Source: Micromonospora sonchi
GTDB lineage: Bacteria; Actinomycetota; Actinomycetes; Mycobacteriales; Micromonosporaceae
Reading direction: 5' to 3'
DNA length: 64,000 nt
NCBI RefSeq assembly: GCF_014646235.1
Contig: NZ_BMNB01000009.1
Coordinates: 62,001 to 126,000, forward strand
Positions within the stretch are counted from its first letter, which is position 1; each line of letters starts with the position of its first letter. This document shows positions 41,821 to 50,447 of this stretch, in pieces. The notes beneath the pieces were generated by a model, which did not search any database, had not been told where the DNA came from, and saw only the letters and a program-made list of their open reading frames with translations. The position numbers and the translations under genes are program-made.

Positions 41821-41883
41821 CGTTGATCATGAGGTTAGCGGCGATGTTGATCGCGAAACCTGCCGCTAACCTCATGATCAACG
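41821..41883. repeat. 22-bp perfect inverted repeat at the expected murD position
   Basis: Arms 41821-41842 and 41862-41883 are exact reverse complements (core GATCATGAGGTTAGCGGC) around a 19-nt loop that repeats GTTGATC. Its AT-rich centre contrasts with the surrounding DNA. It begins 24 nt after mraY and ends 46 nt before ftsW. It could be a terminator or a copy of a dispersed REP-type element. Confidence 0.8.
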
Positions 41884-41929
41884 GGGTGGGTGAGGGGTTT
41901 CTGACACACCGAGGAAGGGCGTACCGGCG

Positions 41930-43549
41930 GTGTCGGGTGGCGGCAACGGCGATGATGGCGGTGTGGGGGAGGGACGAGAGGAGTCCGGCGCGGCGGGCAA
42001 GGGCGGCGCGGTACGGGCGGGGGACGGGACACGAAGCGCGGGACCGGGCACGGTCGGTGCCACGCGTACGGGCGGGGCGGGTTCCTTCGGCGCGGTGCCG
42101 GATGGTGGCCCGTGGCGCGGACTGGACGCGGTAGGCGGGCTCGCCGCGCTGCGGGGCCTGCTGGCCCGTCCGCTGGCCTCCTACCACCTGCTGCTGGCCA
42201 GTGCGGGGCTGCTGCTGCTGATCGGCCTGACCATGGTCTTCTCGGCCACCAGCGTGCGCGACTACGCCCAGGGCGGCAACGCCTCGGCGTCCCTGACCAA
42301 GCAGGCGATCTTCGCGGTGATCGGCATCGTGGCCTTCTGGGCCTGCCAGCGATTGCCGGCCCGCACCTACCGGTCACTGGGTCGGCCGGCGCTGGCCGTG
42401 GCGGTGGGGCTGTTGGTGCTGCTGAACCTGTTCGTGGCGTACGGGCGGTTGACCGGCGGTGCGACGAAGATCGGCCCGCTGGAAGCCGAGCTGCTCGGGC
42501 TGTACATCGGCGGCATCGGCCTGCAGCCCTCCGAGCTGGCGAAGTTCGCGCTGGTGCTGTGGGGGGCGCACGTGCTCGCCCGCAAGGGCGCGTCGCTGGG
42601 CTGGTGGCGGGAGTTGGCCACCCCGCTCTTCCCGGTGGTGGGCCTGATGTTCGTCCTCGTCGGCTACAACGACCTGGGCAGCATGCTCTGCCTGCTGGCC
42701 CTGGTGGTCGGCCTGCTCTGGGCGGCGGGAGTGCGGCTGCGGGTCTTCGCCGTCCTCAGCGCGATCGGTCTGGCCGGGATCGGCCTGCTGGTCGCGGTCG
42801 CCTCGCTCGGCGCCGGCTCCGGCGTCCGCGGCGAGAGCAACTACCGCCTGGAGCGGCTGACCATGTTCGTCAGCCCGCCGCCGCTGGAGCAGTGCAGGGA
42901 CGATCTCTGCTACCAGATGGTGCAGGCCCGGTACGCCATCGCCAGCGGCGGCTGGTTCGGCACCGGGCTGGGGCAGGGGTGGAGCAAGTGGAACTGGCTG
43001 CCAGCGGCGGAGAACGACTTCATCTTCGCGGTGATCGCCGAGGAGTTGGGTGTGGTCGGCTGCGCGGTGGTGGTCAGCCTCTTCGCGGTGCTGGCCTACA
43101 CCGGCCTGCGCATCGCCCGGCGGGTCGACGACCCGTTCCGTCGACTCGCCGCGGCCGGGGCCACCGCGTGGCTCGTCGGGCAGGCGTTCATCAACATCGG
43201 CGGCGTGATCGGCCTGCTGCCGCTGACCGGCGTGCCGCTGCCGTTCATCTCGGTCGGCGGAAGTGCCCTGGTCGTCACCCTGGCGGCGGTGGGAATGCTG
43301 GCCTCGTTCGCGCGTGCGGAACCCGATGCGGCCCGAGCGCTGCATGCCCGTCCGCCGGCCCGGTGGGTCCGACTAGTGTGGGCACCGTTGCCGCCGCTTC
43401 CCGGCCGGCGTCGCCGTGCGGCGCCGCCGTCGGACGCCCGGGGAACCGTGCCCCAGGCGCGCAGGCGGCGCAGGGACGATCAGGCCGCACCGCGTGGCGC
43501 CCGGGACGGCCGGGGCCGCGGCGGGTCGGCGGACGAGAGGAGACGGTGA
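41930..43549 (+). CDS. ftsW: Septal SEDS peptidoglycan polymerase FtsW
   Basis: 539 aa. After a ~65-residue Gly/Ala-rich cytoplasmic extension come about ten membrane segments. SEDS motifs include MVFSATSVRDYAQGG, QPSELAKFALVLWGAH, FVLVGYNDLGSML (conserved Asp region), ENDFIFAVIAEELGVVG and GLLPLTGVPLPFISVGGSALV. It polymerises glycan strands from lipid II with FtsI. The C-terminal ~70 residues are a basic tail. GTG at 41930 behind GAGGAAGGG; an alternative start further in cannot be excluded. Its stop overlaps murG (TGATG). Confidence 0.95.
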   Translation: MSGGGNGDDGGVGEGREESGAAGKGGAVRAGDGTRSAGPGTVGATRTGGAGSFGAVPDGGPWRGLDAVGGLAALRGLLARPLASYHLLLASAGLLLLIGLTMVFSATSVRDYAQGGNASASLTKQAIFAVIGIVAFWACQRLPARTYRSLGRPALAVAVGLLVLLNLFVAYGRLTGGATKIGPLEAELLGLYIGGIGLQPSELAKFALVLWGAHVLARKGASLGWWRELATPLFPVVGLMFVLVGYNDLGSMLCLLALVVGLLWAAGVRLRVFAVLSAIGLAGIGLLVAVASLGAGSGVRGESNYRLERLTMFVSPPPLEQCRDDLCYQMVQARYAIASGGWFGTGLGQGWSKWNWLPAAENDFIFAVIAEELGVVGCAVVVSLFAVLAYTGLRIARRVDDPFRRLAAAGATAWLVGQAFINIGGVIGLLPLTGVPLPFISVGGSALVVTLAAVGMLASFARAEPDAARALHARPPARWVRLVWAPLPPLPGRRRRAAPPSDARGTVPQARRRRRDDQAAPRGARDGRGRGGSADERRR

Positions 43550-44655
43550 TGGGTCCGCTGCGTTCGGTGGTGCTCGCGGGAGGCGGCACCGGGGGGCACA
43601 TCTACCCCTTGCTCGCCTTCGCCGACTGCCTGCGCCGACACGACCCCGGCGTTCGGATCACCTGTCTCGGCACGCCGAAGGGCCTGGAGAACGAGCTGAT
43701 CCCGCCGGCCGGCTACGACCTGCGGAACATCCCGGCCTACCAGCTGCCCCGGTCGGTCAACATGAACCTGGTCCGCACTCCGGGTCGGATGTGGACCGCG
43801 GCCCGCGCCGCCGGCAAGATCATCGAGGAGGTGCGCGCCGACGTGGTGGTGGGCTTCGGCGGGTACGTCTCGGTGCCGGCCTACCTGGCGGCCTGGCGGC
43901 GCGAGCTGCCGATCGTCATCCACGAGGTCAACGTGCCGCCGGGGGTGGCCAACCGGCTGGGCATGAGGTTCACCAAGCACGTGGCGGTCGGCTTCCCGCA
44001 CCAGCCGTCCCAGGCCGAGTCGCTGCGCGACGCGCGGGTGGTCGGCGTGCCGCTGCGGCGCAGCATCACCGGGCTGGACCGGGCGGCCATGCAGGGCGCC
44101 GCCCGCGCCCACTTCGGACTCCGTCCCGACCTGCCGGTGCTCTTCGTCGCCGGTGGCTCGCAGGGTGCCCGGTCGATCAACCTCGCCGTCGCCGGTGCGG
44201 CCAAGGAGCTGGCCCGCAACGGCATCCAGGTGCTGCACGTGATCGGGGCTCGCAACGAGCCGGTGCCGATCCCCACCGACCTTCCGGTGCCGTACGTGAC
44301 CCTGCCGTACCTGTCCGACATGGACGCCGGGTACGCCGCGGCGGACCTGATGCTCGGCCGGGGCGGGGCGATGACCTGCGCCGAGGTGGCGGCCATCGGC
44401 CTGCCGACCATTTACGTGCCGTACCCGCACAGCAACCAGGAGCAGAAGCGCAACGCGCTGCCGGTGGTCGAGGCCGGTGGCGGGCTGCTGGTCGACGACA
44501 CCGAGCTGACCCCGGACTGGCTCGAGCGTACGGTCATCCCACTGATCCGGGACCCGCAGCGGCTGCACGCGATGGGCGCCGCCGCGGCGGCCTACGGGCG
44601 CCGCGACGGCGACGAGGCGCTGCTCAACTTCGTCTACGAGGCGGTGGCCCGGTGA
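43549..44655 (+). CDS. murG: Lipid II synthase (UDP-GlcNAc transferase)
   Basis: 368 aa GT-B glycosyltransferase. VVLAGGGTGGHIYPLLAFAD is the N-terminal GGTGGH loop, VVGFGGYVSVPAYLAA and IHEVNVPPGVANRL follow, and VAGGSQGARSINLAV plus the UDP-binding AVAAIGLPTIYVPYPHS-type stretch (CAEVAAIGLPTIYVPYPHS) complete the signature. It adds GlcNAc to lipid I at the inner face of the membrane. ATG at 43549 overlaps the ftsW stop by one base; a GTG one codon upstream is possible. Confidence 0.96.
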   Translation: MGPLRSVVLAGGGTGGHIYPLLAFADCLRRHDPGVRITCLGTPKGLENELIPPAGYDLRNIPAYQLPRSVNMNLVRTPGRMWTAARAAGKIIEEVRADVVVGFGGYVSVPAYLAAWRRELPIVIHEVNVPPGVANRLGMRFTKHVAVGFPHQPSQAESLRDARVVGVPLRRSITGLDRAAMQGAARAHFGLRPDLPVLFVAGGSQGARSINLAVAGAAKELARNGIQVLHVIGARNEPVPIPTDLPVPYVTLPYLSDMDAGYAAADLMLGRGGAMTCAEVAAIGLPTIYVPYPHSNQEQKRNALPVVEAGGGLLVDDTELTPDWLERTVIPLIRDPQRLHAMGAAAAAYGRRDGDEALLNFVYEAVAR

Positions 44656-44713
44656 GCGCGAGGAGTGAGCCGGGTCTGCGAGCCCCGCAGTCGCGAACGA
44701 AAGGTTGGCTCCG

Positions 44714-46246
44714 GTGAGCGCGTTCAGTCCGGCCGGCACCCTGACCGCCGAGGACCTCGGCCACATCCACCTGATCGGGGTGGGCGGAATCGGGATGAGC
44801 GGCCTGGCCCGACTCTTCCTCACCCGGGGCCTGCCGGTCTCCGGCAGCGAACTGCGCGAGTGGCCCGCCCTGGCCGGCCTGCGGGCACTCGGCGGCACCA
44901 TCCACATGACCCACGAGCCGGCCAACCTCGACGGGGTCGACACGGTGGTCTACTCCTCGGCCATCCCCGCCGACCATCTGGAGATGGTCGAGGCACGCCG
45001 GCGCGGCCTGCGGGTGCTGCACCGCTCGGAGGCCCTCGCGGCCGCGATGACCGGCCGCCGCACGCTGGCCGTGACCGGTACGCACGGCAAGACCACCACG
45101 ACCTCCATGGTCACCACGGTGCTCCAGCAGGCCGGGGCGGATCCCTCCTTCGTGATCGGTGGGGAGCTCTCCGAGGTCGGCTCGGGGGGACACCACGGCA
45201 CCGGCGAGTACTTCGTGGTCGAGGCGGACGAGAGCGACCGCTCCTTCCTCATCTACCGCCCGTTCGTGTCGATCATCACGAACATCGAGGCGGACCACCT
45301 GAACACCTACGGCAACCTGGCCAACCTGGAGGCCGCCTTCGCCGAGTTCGCTCGGCTCACCGACCCGGCCGGCTTCGTCATCACCTGCGCCGACGACCCC
45401 GGCGGGCGGTGGCTGGCGGCCACGCTGCGCGGCGAGGGGCGCCGCGTGTACACCTACGGTGAGGCCGCCGACGCCGACCTGCGGCTGAGCGAGATGGCCT
45501 CCTCGGCCCGCGGGGTGCGGTACCTCGCCCACATGCAGGGCCGGCCGCTGGGTGAGTTCCGGTTGCCGGTGCCGGGGCGGCACATGGGGCTCAACAGCGC
45601 CTCGGCGGTGCTGGCCGCGTACCTGCTGGAGCTGCCGGGCGAGGCGGCGGAGGCCGCGTTGGCGGCGTTTCCCGGCGTGCGCCGCCGGTTCGAGCGCAAG
45701 GGAGTCGCCGACGACGTGCTGGTGTACGACGAGTACGCCTACCACCCGACCGCGGTGGCCCTGGCCCTGCGGACGCTGCGGGAGGTGGCCGGGGACGGCC
45801 GCCTGATCGTCGTCTACCAGCCCTACCGGCTCTACCGCACCCGGGATCTGCAGGCGGAACTCGCCGAGGCGCTCGCCCTCGCCGACGAGTTGGTGCTGCT
45901 GGAGGTCTTCGGCCCGGGGGAGCAGCGCGGCCCGGGTGAGGGGTCGGTGGCACTGGTCGAGGCGGTGCTGCTGCCGGCGGAGCGGAAGGTCTTCGTCGAC
46001 TCGTGGGAGGATGCCCCGGTCGAGGTGGCCCGGCGGGCCCGTCCCGGCGACGTCGTGGTGACGATGGGCGCCCCGCCGATCTCGCTGATGGGTGACGAGC
46101 TGCTGGCCGCGCTCTCCGCGCGTACCGCCGACCCGCAGGCGCCGGTCGACACCGCCGCGAGCGGTCTGGCTGGTGGGTCGATCAGCATCGGCGGCAGCGT
46201 TCCCGGCGGCGTCGGGGTGGACGGCGCGGCGCCCGTGGCGGAATGA
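44714..46246 (+). CDS. murC: UDP-MurNAc:L-alanine ligase
   Basis: 510 aa. IHLIGVGGIGMSGLARLFL is the MurC dinucleotide-like loop, P loop AVTGTHGKTTTTSMVTTV, VVEADESDRSFL and the C-terminal DEYAYHPTAVALALRTL. It adds the first residue, L-Ala, to UDP-MurNAc. GTG 44714 (GAAAGG upstream) is preferred over an in-frame TTG at 44705. The 58-nt gap after murG repeats the start-region string GGTGAGCGCG, a possible short duplication. The C-terminal ~30 residues are a Gly/Ser-rich tail and the stop overlaps ftsQ. Confidence 0.96.
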   Translation: MSAFSPAGTLTAEDLGHIHLIGVGGIGMSGLARLFLTRGLPVSGSELREWPALAGLRALGGTIHMTHEPANLDGVDTVVYSSAIPADHLEMVEARRRGLRVLHRSEALAAAMTGRRTLAVTGTHGKTTTTSMVTTVLQQAGADPSFVIGGELSEVGSGGHHGTGEYFVVEADESDRSFLIYRPFVSIITNIEADHLNTYGNLANLEAAFAEFARLTDPAGFVITCADDPGGRWLAATLRGEGRRVYTYGEAADADLRLSEMASSARGVRYLAHMQGRPLGEFRLPVPGRHMGLNSASAVLAAYLLELPGEAAEAALAAFPGVRRRFERKGVADDVLVYDEYAYHPTAVALALRTLREVAGDGRLIVVYQPYRLYRTRDLQAELAEALALADELVLLEVFGPGEQRGPGEGSVALVEAVLLPAERKVFVDSWEDAPVEVARRARPGDVVVTMGAPPISLMGDELLAALSARTADPQAPVDTAASGLAGGSISIGGSVPGGVGVDGAAPVAE

Positions 46247-47058
46247 GTCCCGGTCCCGCTCGCGGGCGCGGCACCGGAGTCGACGGCGGCGGGGCCCGGC
46301 GTCCGGCCCGCCGGTGGCAGCTGGTCCGCGCCGGTCGCGATGCGGTGCCCGCCTCCACCCGACGGTTCATGGCGCGGGCCCGCCGCCGCCGGATGCGCGC
46401 GGCGCTGCCCTGGGCGGTGGCCGGCGGGGTGCTCGCCCTGGCCGGGCTGGTGGCCTGGACGCTGCTCGGTACCGGCCTGTTCGGGGTGCGCGAGGTGCGG
46501 GTGGAGGGCGCCGAGCTGGTGACCGCGGTGCAGGTGCGCAACGCGGCGGGGGTGCCCGACGGCGTCCCGCTGGCCCGGGTCGACCTGGCCGACCTGGTCG
46601 ACCGGATCGGCGCCCTGCCCGAGGTGGAGCGGGTGACGGTGACCCGGGACTGGCCGGACGCGTTGGTCGTCCGGCTCACCGAACGGACCGGCGTGGCGGT
46701 CGTGCCCCGTGGCGAGCAGTTCGTCGTGCTCGACGCCGCCGGGGTGGCGTTCCGGGCGTTGCCGCAGCGTCCGGGCGGCCTGCCGCTGATCCGGCTGGCG
46801 GAGCCGGGCCCCGACGATCCGGCCACCCGGGCCGGGCTGGAGGTGCTCGCCGCGCTCACCCCGCAGCTGCGCGCGGAACTGGTGGAGCTCAACGTCGAGA
46901 GCCTGGCCCGGATCAGCGTCCTGTTGGCCGGGGATCGTACGGTGTTCTGGGGCGACGCGACCCGTGGGGCGGACAAGGCCCGGGTGGCCACCGCGCTGCT
47001 CGACCAGGACGCCGCCCGGATCGACGTCAGCGCGCCGGACGTGGTCACCTTCCGATGA
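46243..47058 (+). CDS. ftsQ: Cell division protein FtsQ
   Basis: 271 aa. A basic cytoplasmic N-terminus (residues 1-~55), one membrane segment (ALPWAVAGGVLALAGLVAWTL), then a POTRA domain (FGVREVRVEGAELVTAVQVR) and the FtsQ/DivIB beta domain (LPEVERVTVTRDWPDALVVRL). It bridges early and late divisome proteins. ATG at 46243 overlaps the murC stop (ATGA). 252 nt containing the ftsZ promoter palindrome follow. Confidence 0.93.
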   Translation: MSPGPARGRGTGVDGGGARRPARRWQLVRAGRDAVPASTRRFMARARRRRMRAALPWAVAGGVLALAGLVAWTLLGTGLFGVREVRVEGAELVTAVQVRNAAGVPDGVPLARVDLADLVDRIGALPEVERVTVTRDWPDALVVRLTERTGVAVVPRGEQFVVLDAAGVAFRALPQRPGGLPLIRLAEPGPDDPATRAGLEVLAALTPQLRAELVELNVESLARISVLLAGDRTVFWGDATRGADKARVATALLDQDAARIDVSAPDVVTFR

Positions 47059-47174
47059 GTGGCGGGTCAGTGGGGGCGCCGGCTGTGAGGCGGGGCGCTC
47101 GACCGGCGACACGCCGGGCAGGTCCTTGGCTCGGCGCGTTGGTGCGCTTACGTTGCCCGGAAGAGGATCAGTGG

Positions 47175-47210
47175 TTGACATAATCCTAACCCTCTAGTAG
47201 AGGGTTAGGG
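47175..47210 (+). promoter_or_regulatory. ftsZ promoter region with overlapping 25-bp palindrome
   Basis: A consensus -35 TTGACA (47175-47180) is followed after 5-17 nt by a perfect inverted repeat CCTAACCCTC-TAGTA-GAGGGTTAGG (47185-47209). The candidate -10 (TAGAGG, 17-nt spacing, 47198-47203) falls within the repeat. The AT content is high for this genome. The palindrome is placed like an operator controlling ftsZ transcription; as RNA it would form a hairpin near the 5' end. Confidence 0.65.
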
Positions 47211-47310
47211 TTTGCCTCTGGACCCTGCTGGTGACAGCTGCGTCGACCGCCGGTCCGGCCACGCCGGAGCCGGTCGGGGAGTAGCCAATCTCGAAGGGAA
47301 AGGACCGGAG

Positions 47311-48426
47311 ATGACACCTCCGCACAACTACCTGGCGGTCATCAAGGTCGTCGGCATCGGGGGCGGCGGCGTGAACGCCGTCAACCGGATGATCGAGGTT
47401 GGGCTCAAGGGCGTCGAGTTCATCGCGATCAACACGGATGCGCAGGCGTTGCTGATGAGCGACGCCGACGTCAAGTTGGACGTCGGCCGCGAGCTGACCC
47501 GGGGGTTGGGCGCCGGCGCCAATCCGGACGTCGGCAAGAACGCAGCCGAGGACCACCGCGACGAGATCGAGGAGGTGCTCAAGGGCGCGGACATGGTCTT
47601 CGTGACCTGCGGCGAGGGCGGCGGCACCGGCACCGGCGGCGCGCCCGTGGTGGCGAACATCGCCCGCAAGCTGGGTGCGCTGACCATCGGCGTGGTGACC
47701 CGGCCGTTCTCCTTCGAGGGCAAGCGCCGCCAGGTGCAGGCCGAGGCCGGCATCGACGAGCTGCGTAACCAGTGCGACACGCTGATCGTCATTCCCAACG
47801 ACCGGCTGCTGGCGCTCGGCGACCGCAACATCAGCATGATGGATGCCTTCCGCACGGCCGACCAGGTGCTCCTCTCCGGTGTGCAGGGCATCACCGACCT
47901 GATCACCACGCCGGGTCTGATCAACCTGGACTTCGCCGACGTCAAGAGCGTGATGAGCGGCGCGGGCAGCGCGCTGATGGGCATCGGCAGCGCACGTGGC
48001 GAGAACCGCGCGGTGGAGGCGGCCGAGGCGGCCATCTCCAGCCCGCTGCTGGAACAGAGCATGGACGGCGCCCGGGGCGTGCTGCTCTCCATCGCCGGCG
48101 GTTCCGACCTGGGCCTGTTCGAGATCAACGACGCGGCCCAGCTGGTCACCGACGCGGCCCACCCGGATGCCAACATCATCTTCGGCGCGGTCATCGACGA
48201 CGCCCTCGGCGACGAGGTGCGGGTGACCGTGATCGCAGCCGGCTTCGACGGCGGCACACCGGCCTACAAGGTGGCCGAGCCGGCCCGCAAGACCAACCAG
48301 AACCAGCCCGCCCAGCCGAGCACGCCGGTCGTGCCGTCGCCCGCCCCGCCGGTCGCTCCGCAGTCGCCGCGCCGGGTGCTCTTCGACGACGTCGACGTGC
48401 CCGACTTCCTCAAGAACGGGTCCTGA
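47311..48426 (+). CDS. ftsZ: Cell division GTPase FtsZ
   Basis: 371 aa. Tubulin signature [16 protein letters not shown], nucleotide-binding [18 protein letters not shown]7 loop [11 protein letters not shown], a Pro/Gln-rich linker and the C-terminal peptide [11 protein letters not shown] that binds SepF/FtsW. It forms the Z ring. ATG at 47311 is preceded by AAAGGA. The frame is open ~30 codons upstream but that region lacks conservation and lies in the promoter region. yggS follows after 9 nt. Confidence 0.97.
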   Translation: MTPPHNYLAVIKVVGIGGGGVNAVNRMIEVGLKGVEFIAINTDAQALLMSDADVKLDVGRELTRGLGAGANPDVGKNAAEDHRDEIEEVLKGADMVFVTCGEGGGTGTGGAPVVANIARKLGALTIGVVTRPFSFEGKRRQVQAEAGIDELRNQCDTLIVIPNDRLLALGDRNISMMDAFRTADQVLLSGVQGITDLITTPGLINLDFADVKSVMSGAGSALMGIGSARGENRAVEAAEAAISSPLLEQSMDGARGVLLSIAGGSDLGLFEINDAAQLVTDAAHPDANIIFGAVIDDALGDEVRVTVIAAGFDGGTPAYKVAEPARKTNQNQPAQPSTPVVPSPAPPVAPQSPRRVLFDDVDVPDFLKNGS

Positions 48427-48435
48427 GCGGCCGCC

Positions 48436-49182
48436 ATGACCGACAGCTTCGCCCTGGTGCGCCCCGATCGTCGCGCCGAACTCGCCGCTGGGCTGGCGCG
48501 CGTACGCTCCCGCATCGCCGATGCCTGTGCCGCCGCCGGTCGGGACCGGACCGAGGTGACCATGATCGCGGTGACCAAGACCTATCCGGCGTCCGACGTG
48601 GTCGCACTGGCGGGTCTGGGCGTGACCGACGTGGGGGAGAACCGCGACCAGGAGGCGGCGCCCAAGGCCAGGGAGGTCGCCGCGGTCGGGGTGACCCCGC
48701 GCTGGCACTTCATCGGGCGGCTGCAACGCAACAAGGTGCGGTCGGTCGTCCGGTACGCGGACATGGTCCAGTCGGTCGACCGGGTCCGGCTGGCGTCCGC
48801 CCTGGACGCGGCCGCGGTCGCCGCCCGGGACCGGCCGTTGGACGTGCTCCTCCAGGTCAGCATCGACGCCGATCCGGCGCGGGGCGGGGCGGTGCCGGGC
48901 TCGTCCGATCCGGACGTCGGTCTCGGCCCGCTCGTCGACGCGGTGGCCGCGGCGCCGGGACTGCGGCTGGCCGGGCTGATGGCCGTGGCGCCGCTGGGCT
49001 GGGAGCCGGCCCGGGCGTTCGACCGGCTGGCCGCCCTCGCCGCGGCCCTGCGCGCGGACCATCCGCAGGCCGCGAGCGTGTCAGCGGGCATGAGCGGTGA
49101 TCTGGAAACGGCGATCGAACACGGCGCGACACATGTCCGCGTCGGCAGCGCGTTGCTCGGAATGCGTCCCACGCTGGGGTAG
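48436..49182 (+). CDS. PLP homeostasis protein, YggS family
   Basis: 248 aa alanine-racemase-fold protein. The PLP lysine is Lys48 in [13 protein letters not shown], with [23 protein letters not shown], and the phosphate-binding end [27 protein letters not shown]. YggS/PLPBP binds PLP without known catalysis and controls vitamin B6 balance. It is regularly encoded between ftsZ and sepF in Gram-positive genomes, as here. ATG at 48436, 9 nt after ftsZ. Confidence 0.92.
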   Translation: MTDSFALVRPDRRAELAAGLARVRSRIADACAAAGRDRTEVTMIAVTKTYPASDVVALAGLGVTDVGENRDQEAAPKAREVAAVGVTPRWHFIGRLQRNKVRSVVRYADMVQSVDRVRLASALDAAAVAARDRPLDVLLQVSIDADPARGGAVPGSSDPDVGLGPLVDAVAAAPGLRLAGLMAVAPLGWEPARAFDRLAALAAALRADHPQAASVSAGMSGDLETAIEHGATHVRVGSALLGMRPTLG

Positions 49183-49378
49183 CCTGGCCGCCAGAGAAGC
49201 AAATTACATCAGTGTTGTTTGTGGGAACGGCCTTCCCAGCGACCAGGGGGGCGTGACGTGCAACGCGAATTGCGCGTCGGGGGATTGCCGTTCCGGTCCG
49301 GTGGGCAGAAGACGGCCCACTCGCGACAGGCGGCACGGTGGGGTGTGTCGCCGCAGGGCGGACGGGAAGGGCGCGGGG

Positions 49379-50068
49379 ATGGGTGCACTGCGCAAGGCGG
49401 GGGTCTGGCTCGGACTGGTCGAAGAGGACGACGAGCGGGCCTACGACGACGGTGGCTACGACAAGGGTGGCTACCGCGAGTCGCGCTACCGGCAGAGCCG
49501 GTACGCCGAGGAGTTCGCCGACGACGAGGATGAAGCGGAGGAGCCGCCGGCGCCGCGCTCGCGGCTGGGCGAGCGGGGCCGGCTCAGCGAGCGGTCCGGT
49601 GGCCGCCTGAGCGAGTCCGAGCGGCTGGAGAGCGAGCGCCCGGAGCGGATGGAACGCGCCAGCGTCCGGTCGATCACCCGGTCGACCGGGGACTCGGCGG
49701 GTGCGCTGACCTACCACACCCGGGACAACCTCGCCCTGGCTCCGCAGGCGCAGCCACGCGAGCGCGCGGTGATGCACGAGGAGGAGCAGCGCTACCAGAT
49801 CACCACGCTGCACCCGACGACCTACCGGGAGGCCCGCACCATCGGCGAGCACTTCCGGGACGGGGTGCCCGTGATCATCAACCTCACCGAGATGGATGAG
49901 GCGGATGCCCGCCGTCTGGTGGACTTCGCCGCCGGGCTGGCGTTCGGGCTGCGGGGTACGATCGAGCGCGTGACCAACCGGGTTTTCCTGCTCTCTCCGG
50001 CCAACGTCCAGGTCACCGCGGAGGACAAGGCCAAGATCGCTGAGGGCGGGTTCTTCAGCCTGAGTTGA
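49379..50068 (+). CDS. sepF: Cell division protein SepF
   Basis: 229 aa. An N-terminal amphipathic membrane-targeting helix ([18 protein letters not shown]), a long charged disordered region rich in Arg/Ser/Glu (residues ~20-130), and the SepF core [40 protein letters not shown] and a [20 protein letters not shown] end. SepF tethers FtsZ to the membrane in organisms lacking FtsA and ZipA. ATG at 49379 after GGGGA. The 196-nt upstream gap has an AT-rich patch (about 49200-49222) and a small inverted repeat TGGGAA/TTCCCA (49222-49238), likely its promoter region. Confidence 0.93.
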   Translation: MGALRKAGVWLGLVEEDDERAYDDGGYDKGGYRESRYRQSRYAEEFADDEDEAEEPPAPRSRLGERGRLSERSGGRLSESERLESERPERMERASVRSITRSTGDSAGALTYHTRDNLALAPQAQPRERAVMHEEEQRYQITTLHPTTYREARTIGEHFRDGVPVIINLTEMDEADARRLVDFAAGLAFGLRGTIERVTNRVFLLSPANVQVTAEDKAKIAEGGFFSLS

Positions 50069-50097
50069 CCCGCCCGACCCGAGGGACGTCGCCTACC

Positions 50098-50403
50098 GTG
50101 TTGTCGATCTTGCTCCAGGTCCTCTACCTGATCACGTACGTCTTCCTGATCGTTCTCCTGGCCCGGTTCGTGCTCAGCGCGGTTCTGCAGTACGGCCGGC
50201 GCTGGCAGCCCGGCCGCGGAGCATCGGCCGGACTGGAATCCGTGTGGAGCGTCACTGATCCCCCGCTCTGGGCGTTGAGGCGTGTGATCCCTCCGCTGCG
50301 GATTGGTACCGTGAGCATCGACCTGGCCTCACTTGTGCTCCTGGTTATCCTGTTCGTGCTGATGAGGTTTGTGTTAGAGCCGGCGATCATCAGGACCGCC
50401 TGA
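50098..50403 (+). CDS. YggT-family membrane protein
   Basis: 101 aa. Two membrane segments (LSILLQVLYLITYVFLIVLLA and SLVLLVILFVLMRFVL) flank a cytoplasmic loop with VTDPPLWALRRVIPPLRIG, the YggT motif. It belongs to the conserved ftsZ-yggS-sepF-yggT-wag31 string and probably has an envelope or division role. GTG at 50098 with GAGGGA is preferred over a TTG at 50065 that would read out of the sepF stop. Its stop overlaps an in-frame ATG of wag31 (50403). Confidence 0.85.
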   Translation: MLSILLQVLYLITYVFLIVLLARFVLSAVLQYGRRWQPGRGASAGLESVWSVTDPPLWALRRVIPPLRIGTVSIDLASLVLLVILFVLMRFVLEPAIIRTA

Positions 50404-50447
50404 TGACCGACGCGCTATCGCGGCCGCAACTGACCCGAGGAGTTTCG

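Noticed and set aside
44656..44713. Gap between murG and murC as a regulatory element
   Set aside because: Contains a short duplicate of GGTGAGCGCG but no hairpin or promoter; it may be a fragment of a dispersed repeat, which cannot be tested within this window.
47194..49062. 622-codon minus-strand open frame opposite ftsZ and yggS
   Set aside because: Antisense shadow; crosses the ftsZ promoter region.
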